Assembly (NCBI GenBank): GCA_012295275.1 | Contig: CM022676.1 | Span: 12,413,660-12,477,659 of the forward strand | Length of the DNA: 64,000 bases | Direction: 5' to 3' | Source: Chrysomallon squamiferum | Lineage: Eukaryota; Mollusca; Gastropoda; Neomphalida; Peltospiridae | Part shown: piece by piece, positions 1 to 11,826 of the stretch | How positions within the stretch are numbered: the first letter of the stretch is position 1 | How the letters are laid out: each line of letters starts with the position of its first letter | The notes under the pieces: model-generated | What the model was told of the DNA's origin: nothing | Seen by the model: only the letters and a program-made list of their open reading frames with translations | Database searches by the model: none | Made by a program: the position numbers and the translations under genes

Positions 1-751
1 TATGTATAGCTTTAAACTACAATTCCAAATGGTAATCATCAGGAAATACATATTAATATGATCAAACAACATTATATTATTATTCTCTGTTATAATTGTT
101 AAATGGGATGGCTTAAATAAAAAGGTAGTTTTGAAGGATTACATTTTTACTAAAAATCATTTATTAATTGTCTCTGTTGGTTAAAACCATTCTATGATGT
201 GATTGGTCAGTACTTGCTGAACTTCTCTGTATGCAGTCAGTCACTGTGTCGGCTTTGTGTTTGCTTCTGGTTAGTGAGAAAGTTGAAGCAGAAAGTTGTG
301 TGGGTGCTGTGCAAGCCCCAGAACTGAAATAATAAGATACCTGTATTTACAAAAAGATTTGTTGAAATGATCATGGGATCCAAAACATTTTCTGAAAGCA
401 AAAAATCTGTAGAACATTCTGATCCCTGTTTGAATATTTTTTAATAACAAACATCTCCATTCACATTTTCATCTCATACAAAATGCAGATAATAATAATA
501 GTAATAAAAATAATTTCAGTGAACAAATTTTATGCCAGTAATATATCATTGATTTATTTTGTATGTAAGTAACTTTAGAATTAGCTATTTATATCTGCAA
601 CTTTGGAAACTTGTTATGTAATATAGTTATGCATTTTGTATGAATTTTGTAATCTGTTAAATGGCTTCTTAATTGTTTTATTAACTAAAATAATGTTTTA
701 TTTATTTATTTAATTATTTATTTATTTATTTATTTTTTTTTTTTTTTTCAG
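1..751. other. Left edge: gene A intron, no exon recognised
   Basis: AT-rich with TTTA and AAT repeats. I see no transmembrane or Ig exon here, so the membrane segment of gene A must lie upstream of the window if the model is right. Confidence 0.4.
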
Positions 752-773
752 GAAAGGATTCAGAGAAAGGACT
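752..773 (+). CDS. Gene A juxtamembrane-type microexon (22 nt)
   Basis: Long T tract and CAG before it, GTAAGTG after it. It enters in phase 1 and leaves with two extra bases. Genes B (30267-30300) and C (54589-54613) have exons of the same phase pattern directly after the transmembrane exon. Reads KDSEKGL. Confidence 0.55.
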
Positions 774-3700
774 GTAAGTGTATTACAAATATAAAAACAA
801 AACTGAAATAATTAGATTGATGGTGTGTAAAAATATCCAAGAATTCTATTTTGTTTTAATAAATTCCTTTTATTGGTCACTTAATTATATTTTCTATTTT
901 AAATTTCTTTGTAGAATGCTAAATGGTAGTAATGGCTGTGACAGGTAATGAAAATATATGTTCACATGGTAAGACATAAATACTTGTAAATTTGTTTTTA
1001 AAAATAAAAACAATATTGTCTCAGTCCATTATTTGAAATGATAATGTTACAGTTCTGTTGAAAATGTCACATTTGTTTCATTTAAATATAAAATTTGGTT
1101 AAGTTTATAAAATCTAATCACCTTTAATTGTCCTTGAAAGGTTTAGAAACTGCCAAATGCAAAAGCAAAAGATGGCTAGATACACAGATCTTACTTCATT
1201 TCATAGCATAGTTATTAATGAGCTAAAAACTAATTCAGGTTTACCTATGTACATTTTCTTCAGATGTTCTTTTCTCCCCAAAAAGCTTTAATATTCTGAG
1301 TAACAAAAAACCATTAGACATTTAAAGCATAAAATATAGTAAAAAAATATATATATACCTACATATATATATGCCTTACTGCTTTCATAATCTCATGAAT
1401 AAATTGATAAAATTATTTAATTTAGCATGGAGAAGGATGAACATAAACATTTGTTGTTCACTGATAAAACTATTTTCTAAATACCTTTTCTCTTTTACAT
1501 TCTCTTTTACAATCTCTATGAATCGAATTTTAAATATATATTTATTCTGATACAGCAGAATGTGTTAATAGAATTTTGCTTAGTGTTAGTTATTAATACA
1601 GAGAAATCAGTGTATTTAATTTGATTTTCTTCTTCAGAAATGGATCAAGCTCATCCTCACATTCTCAGAAATGAAGGTAAGATGTGTTCTAATAAGAATT
1701 GATTCCATCAAGTTAATTATACTTCTACACATTTTCTTAATAATGATGAGACATACTTTAGTTCTCTATAATTAATAGAAAAGTACTTAAGAAAACAAAA
1801 ATGATTGTTAGTTTAAAGTTTGAAGTTTATTAATACTATTGTTTTAATAATTATGGTTAAAACAGTTGGTAATTTCTCTTTTTATTTTAACAGAAATGGA
1901 TCCTAATCCTATTTATGAAAGCTCAGCTGGAGCTAGACCTCACATCCTTAAAAATGAAGGTATTTTGTAAAATATTTTAGTATATCTATCTATTCATGGA
2001 TTAATGAATTCTGTCTTTATGTTCTAATGTAAAAACATGTGACAAAATGAAATAATGTTCAGGTATAAAATTCCTCCTGATTTTTCATGCACAGATTTGT
2101 TGTTTGATTCACTGGAATAATATTGGATTTTTGACTATGCACATATTTAGAAAATAGAGGAAAATTTGAATTTGATTTTAAAATATGCACAGCTTGAATG
2201 TTAATAAAGAATTGCATTTCCTAATATTTCATTCCTTCAAGTTTTTAGATCATGAGGTAAATGAAAAAGTGAATGATTAAATAGAACTGATATCCTAGAC
2301 TTAGACCAGAAATAAAATATAATTAAATACATTTCTTGATGTCACTATCTTCACTAGCAACAAGTAGATCAGTATTGCAATATGTAAAATGTTTTCTTTG
2401 TGAAAATGTGCAACTAATGGATTTTTTATATTTTTATTCACAGAAATGGAGCCAAATCCAATATATGTCACATCTGAACAGGACAGTCGGATACTGGAAA
2501 GTAAAGGCAAAAATAAATAATTATTTAGTAATCAAATCATATTTTATGGGAAGATTACGTTAATGTGTCCTCATATTTTCTTATTCAGAGTGACTGACAT
2601 TTTCATTTTGGTCATGATATTATTTCAGCTTAGAAAGAAAGCTTAATAACCAAATTAATCAGAAATTGCCTTGAATGTGTAATGGTCAGCTTGTTTGCAC
2701 TGTTATAAACTAAGAAATTTATTGTTAAAGATTTTAAAAGCTGGACTAGTAAAATAGAAATGACACCAACTGTATAAAATTAACTCTTTCTGATCCATTT
2801 TAATTGTTTTCTTAATTTAGGTGTTTAATTCATTTACCAAACTTTTCCTAAAATATAGCAGTTAATATTAATGAAATAATTTGGTGATTTTCACAATTTT
2901 AGTTTATCTTTGTGATACGTAAGTATATATTATTATTTCTACATTATGTAGGTGTCTGATGTCATGGAGAGTAAGAAATAAATAAAGTATTACTTTTATT
3001 GTGATGTGAATAACATTTACAATTATTATCAGGCATTTTATGGAACATCTAAGATTGTATTAATACTTGTTTGAATACATTGTATAATTTCAACATGCAT
3101 ACACTAGTATCACCTGTTTTTATTATACAGTCAAATAAAAAAGATAAATTTATAATTTATTAAAATCAGATTACATTAATGTAATTCAATAAATTAGGCT
3201 TTGAGCCAAAAATACAAACACATTTCATATATATATATAATTTTTAAAAATATTATTGCATTTATTTCACTGTATTCATTTTTAGGGGTGCATTTTCTTG
3301 ACTGCACTTGAAATTTTATTCTTATGAAAATCTTCATAAGCATGACTCCCTATTCTTTTACATTAAAATGGTTTCAATGTTTTATTTTTTATTTTTTATT
3401 TTTTTTCAATCTTTAATACTGAAATAACATTCATTAAATTCCAAGTTATATCAAAATAGAAAAACAAAATAAGAATGTGTTGTTGTTAACTAGTTTTATT
3501 TAGGACTACCAATGAAAATGAATTACAGCAGACGCCTAAAACAGTATGGTTTCCATGCCTTATTCATCTACCCTCAGTGTATCAAAAATGTAATCTAATG
3601 TCAAATAGATTCTGCCTATACTGAATTTGGAGTTATATAGTACAGTTTGTTCAGCCAGTATACAAGTATTTATTTATGGTTTAGTAAATAACAAACAGTG

Positions 3701-4304
3701 TATGTTACTTGATCAGCTGGATTATTATGTTCATACTTAAGTATTTACTTACCTTCTTTTTTTATAATGTTCAGCATTTGTAAGAAATTTAATATGTTAA
3801 ATGAAATTTGAAATTGGTGTTAGGAACAGGAAATAAGAAATTTTCTCTAGATTTGGCATTATTGAACTGGTAAATAGAAACAAAAAAGAAGTATTATTTT
3901 GAGTAGTTTAACATGTAAGTTTAGAGTGTGGGTAGGTGATTATTTCAGTTGTAATTATTTAAATAATAAACTAGAAAATTGCTATGCTGTAAATGACAAA
4001 AAGCCTAATAAAATGAGTTGATGTTTTTATAATTGTTTGTTTATCTTGTTAAGTTTTATTAGTTTTATTTCACATATAAAACAGATAATTTTATTTGTAG
4101 ACAATGATCAGTCTGTTAAAGAAACAAGGCAGATGGGAGGAGTTGGTGCCAGAGCCAAAGAACCTAAACAACAGAAAGTTGAGGAGGTTAAAGGTCGGGT
4201 AGATAATTAGTATTTTCAACTTTTAAATTTTTATTATTATTTTTTAAGCTATTTATTTTATTTTATCTAATTCAAACACTCTTAGTCATTCATGAATTAT
4301 TTTT

Positions 4305-4361
<57 letters not shown>

Positions 4362-6505
4362 CTCACATACACACACACATCAGAAGTGATTTATCCAGAT
4401 TTGTTTTGTTTTGTTTTGTTTTGTTTTTGTAATTAACTAAAATAAATATTATTCAACTTTATTAACATATAAAGATTGAAATATTTCACTGTTCATATGA
4501 CTAAATATCAGTCAAAACTATGATAAGGAATTAACAAATTCAGACATTAACCTTAAATATTAAATAAGTTACAATAGTTATGACTATTCCTAATGTTAAA
4601 ATTAATATGAATTATCCATAACTATTAATGCAGAATTATTTACTAAACCTGAAATCCTGAAACATTAATTCTGAATTAATATTTTGAGTTAAATAAAAAA
4701 AAAGTTAATATAAACATAGTCATGGTCATTGAGGCATATTTGTCCATTTTACATGCATGCAAGTAGAATATATAAACTTTTTTTATCTGAGGTTAACTTT
4801 TTAAATAGTTGTGTACTTTTCAGATGACCTTCAAAATTTGTATTCTAAAGTGAAAAAAATGAATGAATCAAAAACAGATAAATCTGCTGAAAAGAAGAAA
4901 CTGAAAGCTCAGTCATCTTGTATGTATATTAAGTTGATATTTGTAGCTCTAAAATGAATTACATAATATTTGTTTTCTAACATGATTTCAACAATATACT
5001 TTAATGTTTGAAACTCTCACAATCCAGTTTTCTGAAGTTGTCAAAAACAGCACAAATATCAGTATAAACATGTAGAATGATTATACAGAACAAAATTTAC
5101 TTTGGTTTCAGTTTTTACTTACACTGATAGAAAGCTGATTGATCTGTGGTGAGATTGCATAGGGGAACCATTGTCAATGCACACACAATAAAAATAATGT
5201 TAAATAGGTAGAATCTTCCAAGATAAAACACAGAGCATACACAGCATGTGTGTACATGTGGCCAGTGTAAACAGACTGTCGTGCTTGATGAGACATCTTT
5301 CAAGAGTCTGAATTGTGGTAGATTCGAGATAAAAGAAAATCTGCATATTTTTCAGATTTTGTCTGATTTTACTGTCTGCCAGCAAATATGGGTCTATTGA
5401 ATGGATGATTGAATATATTAATACTGTACAAAAATAATAAATTAAAATAAAAAACACACTTTCTGAATATGTTCCATAAAGGAATATCAATAATATTACA
5501 TACTGGATGATCTAATGATTCTTGGAGGGTTAAACAAATGTAAAATGTGAGCATTTATCTAGAAAGCTTTTTGAGAGTCAAAGCCTGCAAATGAATGAAT
5601 GTCTAATAAAATATTACCACATTTTAGTACTGATGATTAATATTTATATAAATATAATATATATCAAATTTTAACAAAGTGTCACTATTATTCAAATTTA
5701 ATTACTGATAAAAAAATGAAGAAAAAACTTATTCAGTTGCTTTATGGCTTTTTTATCACAAAAAAAAAAAAAAGACAAGGCAAAAGATAAAGTAGTTGAA
5801 TCTGAAAAGAACTCTTGAAAAGTGAGTTGAATGTTCATATTTAATATATCCATTAAGTTTAACATTTTTATAGTAATTTTCAAGCAGTAAGTAAATATTA
5901 CAGGTAAGAAAGAAACAGGATTGTCAGATTTTATTAAAAATTATTTCAGAGTATAATTATACATTTAACTGATAAATTTATATAGATGACACACAAAATG
6001 TGAATGAAATAATATACTTACAGAATGTTCAGTTATAAATAAGATATATATTTTAGATGCAAGGACAAATCCCATTTACTCTATCTAAATGTGATATATA
6101 AAAAATCCATTTGTTGATTTTTTGAAATTAGCTTTTGAAACAAAGTAAAGGAAAGTACCTAACATTTTGTCTCTGATCCATATTTTGTATCTGCCTAAAT
6201 GGATGAAAATATTTTTATTTGAATTTTGTCTCACCCATATTTTGTATCTGCCTAAATAGTGAATATTCTGAATTTACACCTATTTCTATCCCACTGGAAA
6301 GAGCATTGGATACCTGCAATGATAACATGAAAAATAAGGGAATGGTGTCAATTTTAATTTTTTCAGGCTTTCTCAAAGCAAATAATAGACTGTCATCAAA
6401 GTTCATTAGATCTTTCTGATTTCCTTAAAAAGGAATATAATTGAATTAAATGTTCAAGTTGATTACAAGGAGATTATTAGTTTTACCTTAAATGATATAT
6501 ATATA

Positions 6506-6537
<32 letters not shown>

Positions 6538-7935
6538 AATTATAAAAACACTAAGTGAAAAAATATAAAAAGTAAAAAAACAAAAACACAAATCAACAGA
6601 ACAAAATTCAGTCAAATGGCAGTATTTTTTTCACAATCTAAATCATCAAATAAGATGATTTTTTCCCAGAAACAGAAAATAGTTAGTGGTCAATACATGT
6701 TGGTGTTTAGGCAAATGAAGTTAAATACCTATTCAGTATTTGACATTTCATGAAAAATTCAAAAGCAAACTCAAAATGTTTTATTCTGGATAATTTAAAA
6801 CATTGAACTATAACACAAGTCTTAGAGTATGTGTACAAAAGCTGGATTGAGGCTTTAGCAGGAATTCAGGAACTAGGGTAAGGACATAAAGTATGATTTT
6901 GTCATGGACTGAAAGTGGTTTTTTTGTTTTTATCTGTTTGTGTTTCTACTTATTATTTACTGCACAAAGTGAATGAAAGTGTCTGACAGATAGCATTTGA
7001 GATTAAAGATTTTTGTCAGATACACAGTTTGCACATTGGAACAAAGGCAATAAATGACTTACATGTTAATTTAAAAACGTACACCTACAGCAAATGAAGT
7101 TCCTATTTAATATTCACTTCAACTTTTCTTGATAATCAACAAATAGTTCCATTAATCCACAATTTAAAATATTTATCTTCACTTCACAAATTTAGAAACA
7201 TGTTGATAGTGACACAAATTTATTCTTAATAACAGTGTGATATTTTTTCATCTCTTTTTTATTGATTTATTTTAATTTATTATATATTCTTTTTTATTTT
7301 ATTTTATTATTATTTATTTAATTTTTTGTTTTTTTCTATTGTTTTTGTATATTGGTAATAGATATTAAGCATTACATTTTTAACTGTCATGATTAATTGT
7401 TCAGCAAAGTGCATAGATATAAAACTGACCAGGCATTTTTTGTTTTGGTTTATTATCTTCTTTTTTGTTTAGAAACCATAAGAAACCATCTTTCTAGTGC
7501 CTTTATATATGTAGGTACTGGTTCTCATAATTTTATCTTAGAACATTAACTTTAATTGTTTTCCCCTATTTTTTATTTTTTTTTACAATATTGTTATAAT
7601 TTCTAGTGTTGAAAATGTCTTCAGTTAGCAATAAATAAATTACCAGCTTCATGTCACAGAAGACTGAGTCATGTTTTAAATAATGTGATTAAATTAATTT
7701 TATTACAGTGTTGTCAGTTTTGCATGTTAGTTGAGTTTAAATGAAAGAGGCAATACCTCTAAAAATTATTTGTAACTTACAATCAAAAATGTTACAAAGA
7801 ACAATAATAATGTGTTAAGAAACATAGAATCTGAATGTCACTTTTAAAATATAACTGAAATAATTTGATGGAAATTCCACTGAACATGTCTGTTTAAAAT
7901 AAACACAATATTAGATCAAAAAAGCAAAATAATAA

Positions 7936-7982
<47 letters not shown>

Positions 7983-9781
7983 ATAATAGTGAAAAGTGTA
8001 AAAAAATGAAGGAGATTTCATGTATATGTTTAGTGAGTGTCAACTATTTTCTTTATATTTTTAAGGGAGAAACTATTTAAAAACTGAAAAATAACTGCAT
8101 TCAACTTATGGAAGGAAACTCCAGCTTAAAAGGAAAAATAAAATTAGAAATATTGTAAAGTAATCAATAATACTGATGTTAATTATTGATTTCTTTAAAT
8201 GTTTTTAAAATACACTATATATATATAATAAATTGCATTGTTATTCAGCTAAACTATTTTTAACAATTTCATGTTTATAGCTGAGAAGAAAAACAAGAAA
8301 GGCAAAAAAGGTAATTAAATTTAAACTTTCATTTGAATGTTCTGTTTTGTAAATAACACTAAACATTGTGTGTTAAAAAAAAAATAAAGTAAAGGAAAAT
8401 GAATAAAAAAAGCTATTTGAGATTTTCTGTCAGTTTTATTGTAATAGTTTCTGTTAATAAGGTCCAGAAAGTAGTACACTGTCTGAAAGGCAATATACTT
8501 TTTATTTCAGTATTTATGAAAAGTATTTTTATTTTAAATTTTCACCTACCAGTGATATTTTTAATTAAGCTGGTTAATCAAGATTTAATTTAAGACAAAA
8601 GTGTAAACATCTGTTTGCTAGTGTGGAGCTGGCAAGAGTCTAATAAACTTGTAAGCAATAACAACTTAAATATTCATGTAATTATATTATGTATAATAGC
8701 AATTTATTTTTATTAATTTTCTTCTTAGCTTCAGGCTGACTATAAATTATTTTATTATAACTACAGATGTGTGATATTTGGATTATTACATTGTTTAATA
8801 CAATATTATCAGGTGGTGAAGAAGTAGTAAAGTCTTTAAGAACTGGAAATGCTGGTGAGCCTTTATTTAATTTTTATTTGAAATGTTTAAATATTTATAA
8901 TCTGCATTTTTCATTTTTATGTTACTGATACTAAAAAGAAGTAGAAGTTATTATTTCTGGATAACAATCAAATTTCTCTTTACATATTATTATTATTATT
9001 TTTTTTTTAGTAAAATGCTTGACTTTTTTTAGGAAACATTGTTTTCATACTGATTCTGTCTCCAAATGAAAGGATATAGACACCTTGATGGTTAACCCAG
9101 ACCGATATTTGAGACAGACTGAAATGTTGCTTAAGAATTTAAATGGGATTATATAAGTAGTATTTACAGAAACATGTCACTTGAAAATAATTTTATTTGT
9201 TAATGATTTTATTTCTTTTGTTCTTTAATTAAAAGATACCTTGAATCGTTTTACTTTTAAGCATAATTACTTGTAATGAAAATATGGTTGCCATTTAGAG
9301 ATAGAACTTTTGGAAACATAACAGAAAATGCAATGCCAATGGACCGTCTGTTAACCTGAACAATACTTTTGAATGTTTTCTAGAGATATTAAAATTTTAG
9401 TCTTAAAGTTAAATTCATTATAATTATCTGGTGATTGTTAAATACCTTGTTGTCTGTTAATTCACAACAATAAACTGTAAAACAAAAAATAACATAAATT
9501 ATTTCTTTATAATATTTTCCTTGATTTAATGCTCATGGAGAGTAAATTTAATAAATTGTGAAATTTGATTACTTATATTTTAGGTGATGTATATCAGAAT
9601 GTTGAACTTCAGAATGTCTACACTAATTCAGCTTTTGATGACAATGTTTATCAAAACGATAAACAGAAAAGTGATACAACTGTGAGTTAACTATTTACTA
9701 TGTTAATGGTCCTGTAATAATGAATAATAATAATGCCAAGGAAATATAATTTATATATAAATATATAAATTATATTATATA

Positions 9782-9835
<54 letters not shown>

Positions 9836-9870
9836 TATATATATAAATATATATATATAAATTATATAAA

Positions 9871-9902
<32 letters not shown>

Positions 9903-10614
9903 ATAAAAGAACGTTTTTTTTTTTTGCTGCATTTCCTTACAAAAATAAACCTATTTTAGGCAAAAAATACAAAATAGCCTAAAAAGCTAATTAACTAATT
10001 TATTTGAAGTGAAACTGTTTTCACTTTGAGATAACTATGAGATCAGTGAATATGTCTGTTTTAAAAAAAAATAAATATATATATTCAGTTTAGTACAAAT
10101 TATTTGGTCTGTTTCAGGTATCAGTATTTTTTTAATTATCAAATTTTCTGCATCTAGACAATCCAAATATACCCTACAGAGCACACAATTTCTGAACACA
10201 AAAATGTATCGAATACAAATTCTGAAAATGGCAAATAAATTACATGTGCAGTTGTAAACATTAGCTTATATAAAATCAGTATTTAATTATTGTAAACTTC
10301 ATTCCATTAAAATGTAATTAAATTATAAATTATAAAAATGTAATGTCTTTGTTTGTTTTGTTTTCTTGTTTTGTTGTTATTTTTATTTTATTTTTTTAAA
10401 AGAACTATAATGAAGAAAACAATCCTAATTATAATGGACATATTTTTTTCTTTCTTAGGCTCATGCTCAAGGACTTATTTATGTAGATCTTGACTTCAGT
10501 GGCTACAGTCCATCTAGGCAAGTCCTTGGAGATGACAATGAAAAAACAGAATATGCAAGTATAGATCATGGCAAAGTAGGAGAACCTTTGCCAGATGATG
10601 AACAAAATAATTAG
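752..10614 (+). CDS. Gene A: cytoplasmic tail of an Ig-superfamily-type receptor (5' part outside window)
   Basis: Partial multi-exon gene; only the C-terminal tail, about 235 residues in eleven exons, is visible. Exons: 752-773, 915-925, 1638-1676, 1894-1959, 2444-2500, 4101-4193, 4824-4919, 8281-8310, 8813-8854, 9584-9681, 10459-10614. All have AG/GT borders and join in one open frame to a TAG stop. The tail has three repeated exons ending or starting in NE/EM (two with PNPIY), a Lys-rich middle, three NVYxN-type repeats, then LIYVDL (ITIM-like) and TEYASI (ITSM-like). No extracellular or membrane exon is in the window, so receptor identity is inferred. The inference rests on the motifs and on the first two introns having the same phases as the juxtamembrane introns of genes B and C. 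The protein would sit under the plasma membrane and bind SH2 proteins when phosphorylated. Confidence 0.7.
915..925 (+). CDS. Gene A 11-nt microexon (inferred)
   Basis: Acceptor TTTGTAG, donor GTAGTA. Ending here instead of at the stronger-looking GTAATG (945) is the only choice that keeps the frame open into the next exon. It gives MLN plus a split codon. The phase pattern matches the second tail exon of genes B and C. If the exon ran to 944 the following exon would be read into a stop. Confidence 0.4.
1638..1676 (+). CDS. Gene A tail exon, repeat copy 1
   Basis: Bounded by TTCAG and GTAAGA, phase 1 to phase 1. Reads MDQAHPHILRNE. The HPHILRNE end is closely related to RPHILKNE in the next exon, so these are duplicated exons. 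It lacks the tyrosine found in copies 2 and 3. Confidence 0.7.
1894..1959 (+). CDS. Gene A tail exon, repeat copy 2
   Basis: Bounded by AACAG and GTATTT, phase 1 to phase 1. Reads MDPNPIYESSAGARPHILKN and then E. It contains a single tyrosine in an NPIY context. It shares its start with copy 3 and its end with copy 1. Confidence 0.72.
2444..2500 (+). CDS. Gene A tail exon, repeat copy 3
   Basis: Bounded by CACAG and GTAAAG, phase 1 to phase 1. Reads MEPNPIYVTSEQDSRILE. Diverged from copies 1 and 2 after NPIY. Confidence 0.7.
4101..4193 (+). CDS. Gene A tail exon, charged linker
   Basis: Acceptor TTTGTAG; donor GTCGGG is weak but is the only nearby GT that keeps phase 1. The peptide is rich in Lys, Glu and Gln with no tyrosine (NDQSVKETRQMGG at the start, KVEEVK at the end). 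Function unknown, probably a spacer. Confidence 0.6.
4305..4379. repeat. (AC)n microsatellite in gene A intron
   Basis: About 27 AC units, then an interrupted (AC) tail. Confidence 0.95.
4824..4919 (+). CDS. Gene A tail exon with NLYSKV and Lys-rich stretch
   Basis: Acceptor TTTTCAG, donor GTATGT, phase 1 to phase 1. Begins DDLQNLYSKVKKMNESK, a YxxV context, and continues into a Lys-rich stretch (KKKLKAQSS). Confidence 0.68.
7937..7981. repeat. (CTA)n microsatellite in gene A intron
   Basis: About 15 uninterrupted CTA/ACT triplets flanked by AAT triplets. Confidence 0.95.
8281..8310 (+). CDS. Gene A tail microexon, poly-basic (30 nt)
   Basis: Acceptor TTTATAG, donor GTAATT, phase 1 to phase 1. 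Reads EKKNKKGKK, a strongly basic patch that could contact acidic lipid or act as a localisation signal (inference). Confidence 0.6.
8813..8854 (+). CDS. Gene A tail exon (42 nt)
   Basis: Acceptor TATCAG, donor GTGAGC, phase 1 to phase 1. Reads GGEEVVKSLRTGNA. No recognised motif. Confidence 0.6.
9584..9681 (+). CDS. Gene A tail exon with three NVYxN-type motifs
   Basis: Acceptor ATTTTAG, donor GTGAGT; enters phase 1, leaves phase 0. Three tyrosines sit in DVYQNV, NVYTNS and NVYQND. YxN is the established consensus for Grb2-family SH2 domains; binding here is inferred. A long (AT)n tract starts about 75 bp downstream in the following intron. Confidence 0.72.
9755..9903. repeat. (AT)n tract in gene A intron
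   Basis: Roughly 150 bp of imperfect TA dinucleotides, able to fold back on itself. Confidence 0.95.
10459..10614 (+). CDS. Gene A last coding exon with ITIM-like and ITSM-like motifs
   Basis: Acceptor TTTCTTAG, phase 0, 51 codons then TAG. LIYVDL fits the ITIM consensus (I/L/V)xYxx(L/V) and TEYASI fits the ITSM consensus TxYxx(V/I). The spacing of about two dozen residues resembles paired ITIM/ITSM tails of vertebrate inhibitory and SLAM-type receptors. The end is acidic (PLPDDEQNN). Confidence 0.75.
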   Translation, partial: AHAQGLIYVDLDFSGYSPSRQVLGDDNEKTEYASIDHGKVGEPLPDDEQNN

Positions 10615-10932
10615 AACAGCAATCCACAGAATTCTTAAAAATGAAAAAAATACACAAATTGAAAATCTTGTTAATAACATAGGTATGTGTTGTTTTTTAA
10701 AAATATTTTTAATAATATAGGTATGTATAAGATTTTGAAATCTAATTCTTGATGTTTGTATATTAATTTAGCCCTTTTGTATTAACTGTGATATTTTTTA
10801 TTTCATTTCATTTTTGTTTTTCTTCTAATACAGTGTGTATATATAGTTGATAGCTATAACTTGTGCTTTAGAAATAATTTTACTAGTAAATATGAATAAC
10901 ATTTAAAAATGTCATATACACTTTATTTATCT

Positions 10933-10954
10933 AATAAAATAAAAATCTAATAAA
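10933..10954 (+). terminator. Probable poly(A) signals of gene A
   Basis: Two AATAAA hexamers (10933-10938 and 10949-10954) about 320-340 bp after the stop, in AT-rich sequence. Consistent with a short 3'UTR; actual cleavage not determined. Confidence 0.4.
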
Positions 10955-11826
10955 ACTTTTGACATAACTTTGTTGGTCTTTTGACTTTATTTTTTTCCAA
11001 TTATTTTATGAAGAGAAATAATTTGTGAATATGTGATTTCATAAGTAAATAAAATCTCTGAATTTTCATGTATATATATGAGTATATGTGTGTGTGTTTA
11101 TATATATATATTCTGAAAATCTATTGGTCTTCCTGTTAATTTTATATTTAATTACTGACAAAATGTTTATAATGCTCATAATATGAAACGAAATGCTAAT
11201 ATATATATATATCTATATATATAGAAATATATTAAATATTTTATACTTTCTAGAGATGATAAAATATATGCATTTTTTGCAATTATTTACTTATTCAAGA
11301 TTTTTTTAAATATTTTTAAAAATTCCATTAAAAACTGTACATTTCTTAAAAGGCTATGTTTTTAAAAACATTATTTTATTTTATTTTAATTTCAAATACA
11401 TGATTTGTTTTTCACACTTTTTGGTTTTTGAAGGCTAAAGTTTAAATAAGTGTTAAAACAGTGTAACATTTCTAAATTTATTTTTTCAGTCATGTAAAAA
11501 TTATTTTTTAATTTTCTATCTTATTTTCATGAAATGTTTGAAGATTAAAACTATTAAGAAATTGCTTTCTTCTCTTCTGATATTATTGATAGCAGGAATA
11601 CAATTTCACTGTTTTAGAAATTAGACTGTTTTGGAATATTTATGTCTGTGGAAGTATTCATGTTTTTCAGTTGAATTGAAACCTGTGAAAATAACTTTTC
11701 CAGTCAAAGTGGCTGAAACATACCAATACTGCTGACCTTTGCAATGATAATTACAAATTTGTTTTCCAAAAATAATGTTTACTCAGAGAAGCCTTTCAGA
11801 AAAAACAAGCTGAATGTTTGAATATA

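Noticed and set aside
2336-2563. A 75-codon frame over the third repeat exon of gene A
   Set aside because: Different frame from the spliced reading; the splice sites and repeat homology support the short phase-1 exon instead.
3505-3545. Possible gene A exon (TTATTTAG acceptor, TNENELQQTPKT peptide, GTATGG donor)
   Set aside because: Its phases (one base in, zero out) do not fit the phase-1 exons on either side.
6178-6419. Overlapping frames on both strands around a short duplicated CATATTTTGTATCTGCC sequence
   Set aside because: No splice-compatible phase, no similarity to family exons; looks like random open sequence in an intron.
7937-7981. CRISPR-like or other regular arrays at microsatellites
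   Set aside because: No spacer/repeat alternation; plain triplet repeats in a eukaryotic setting.
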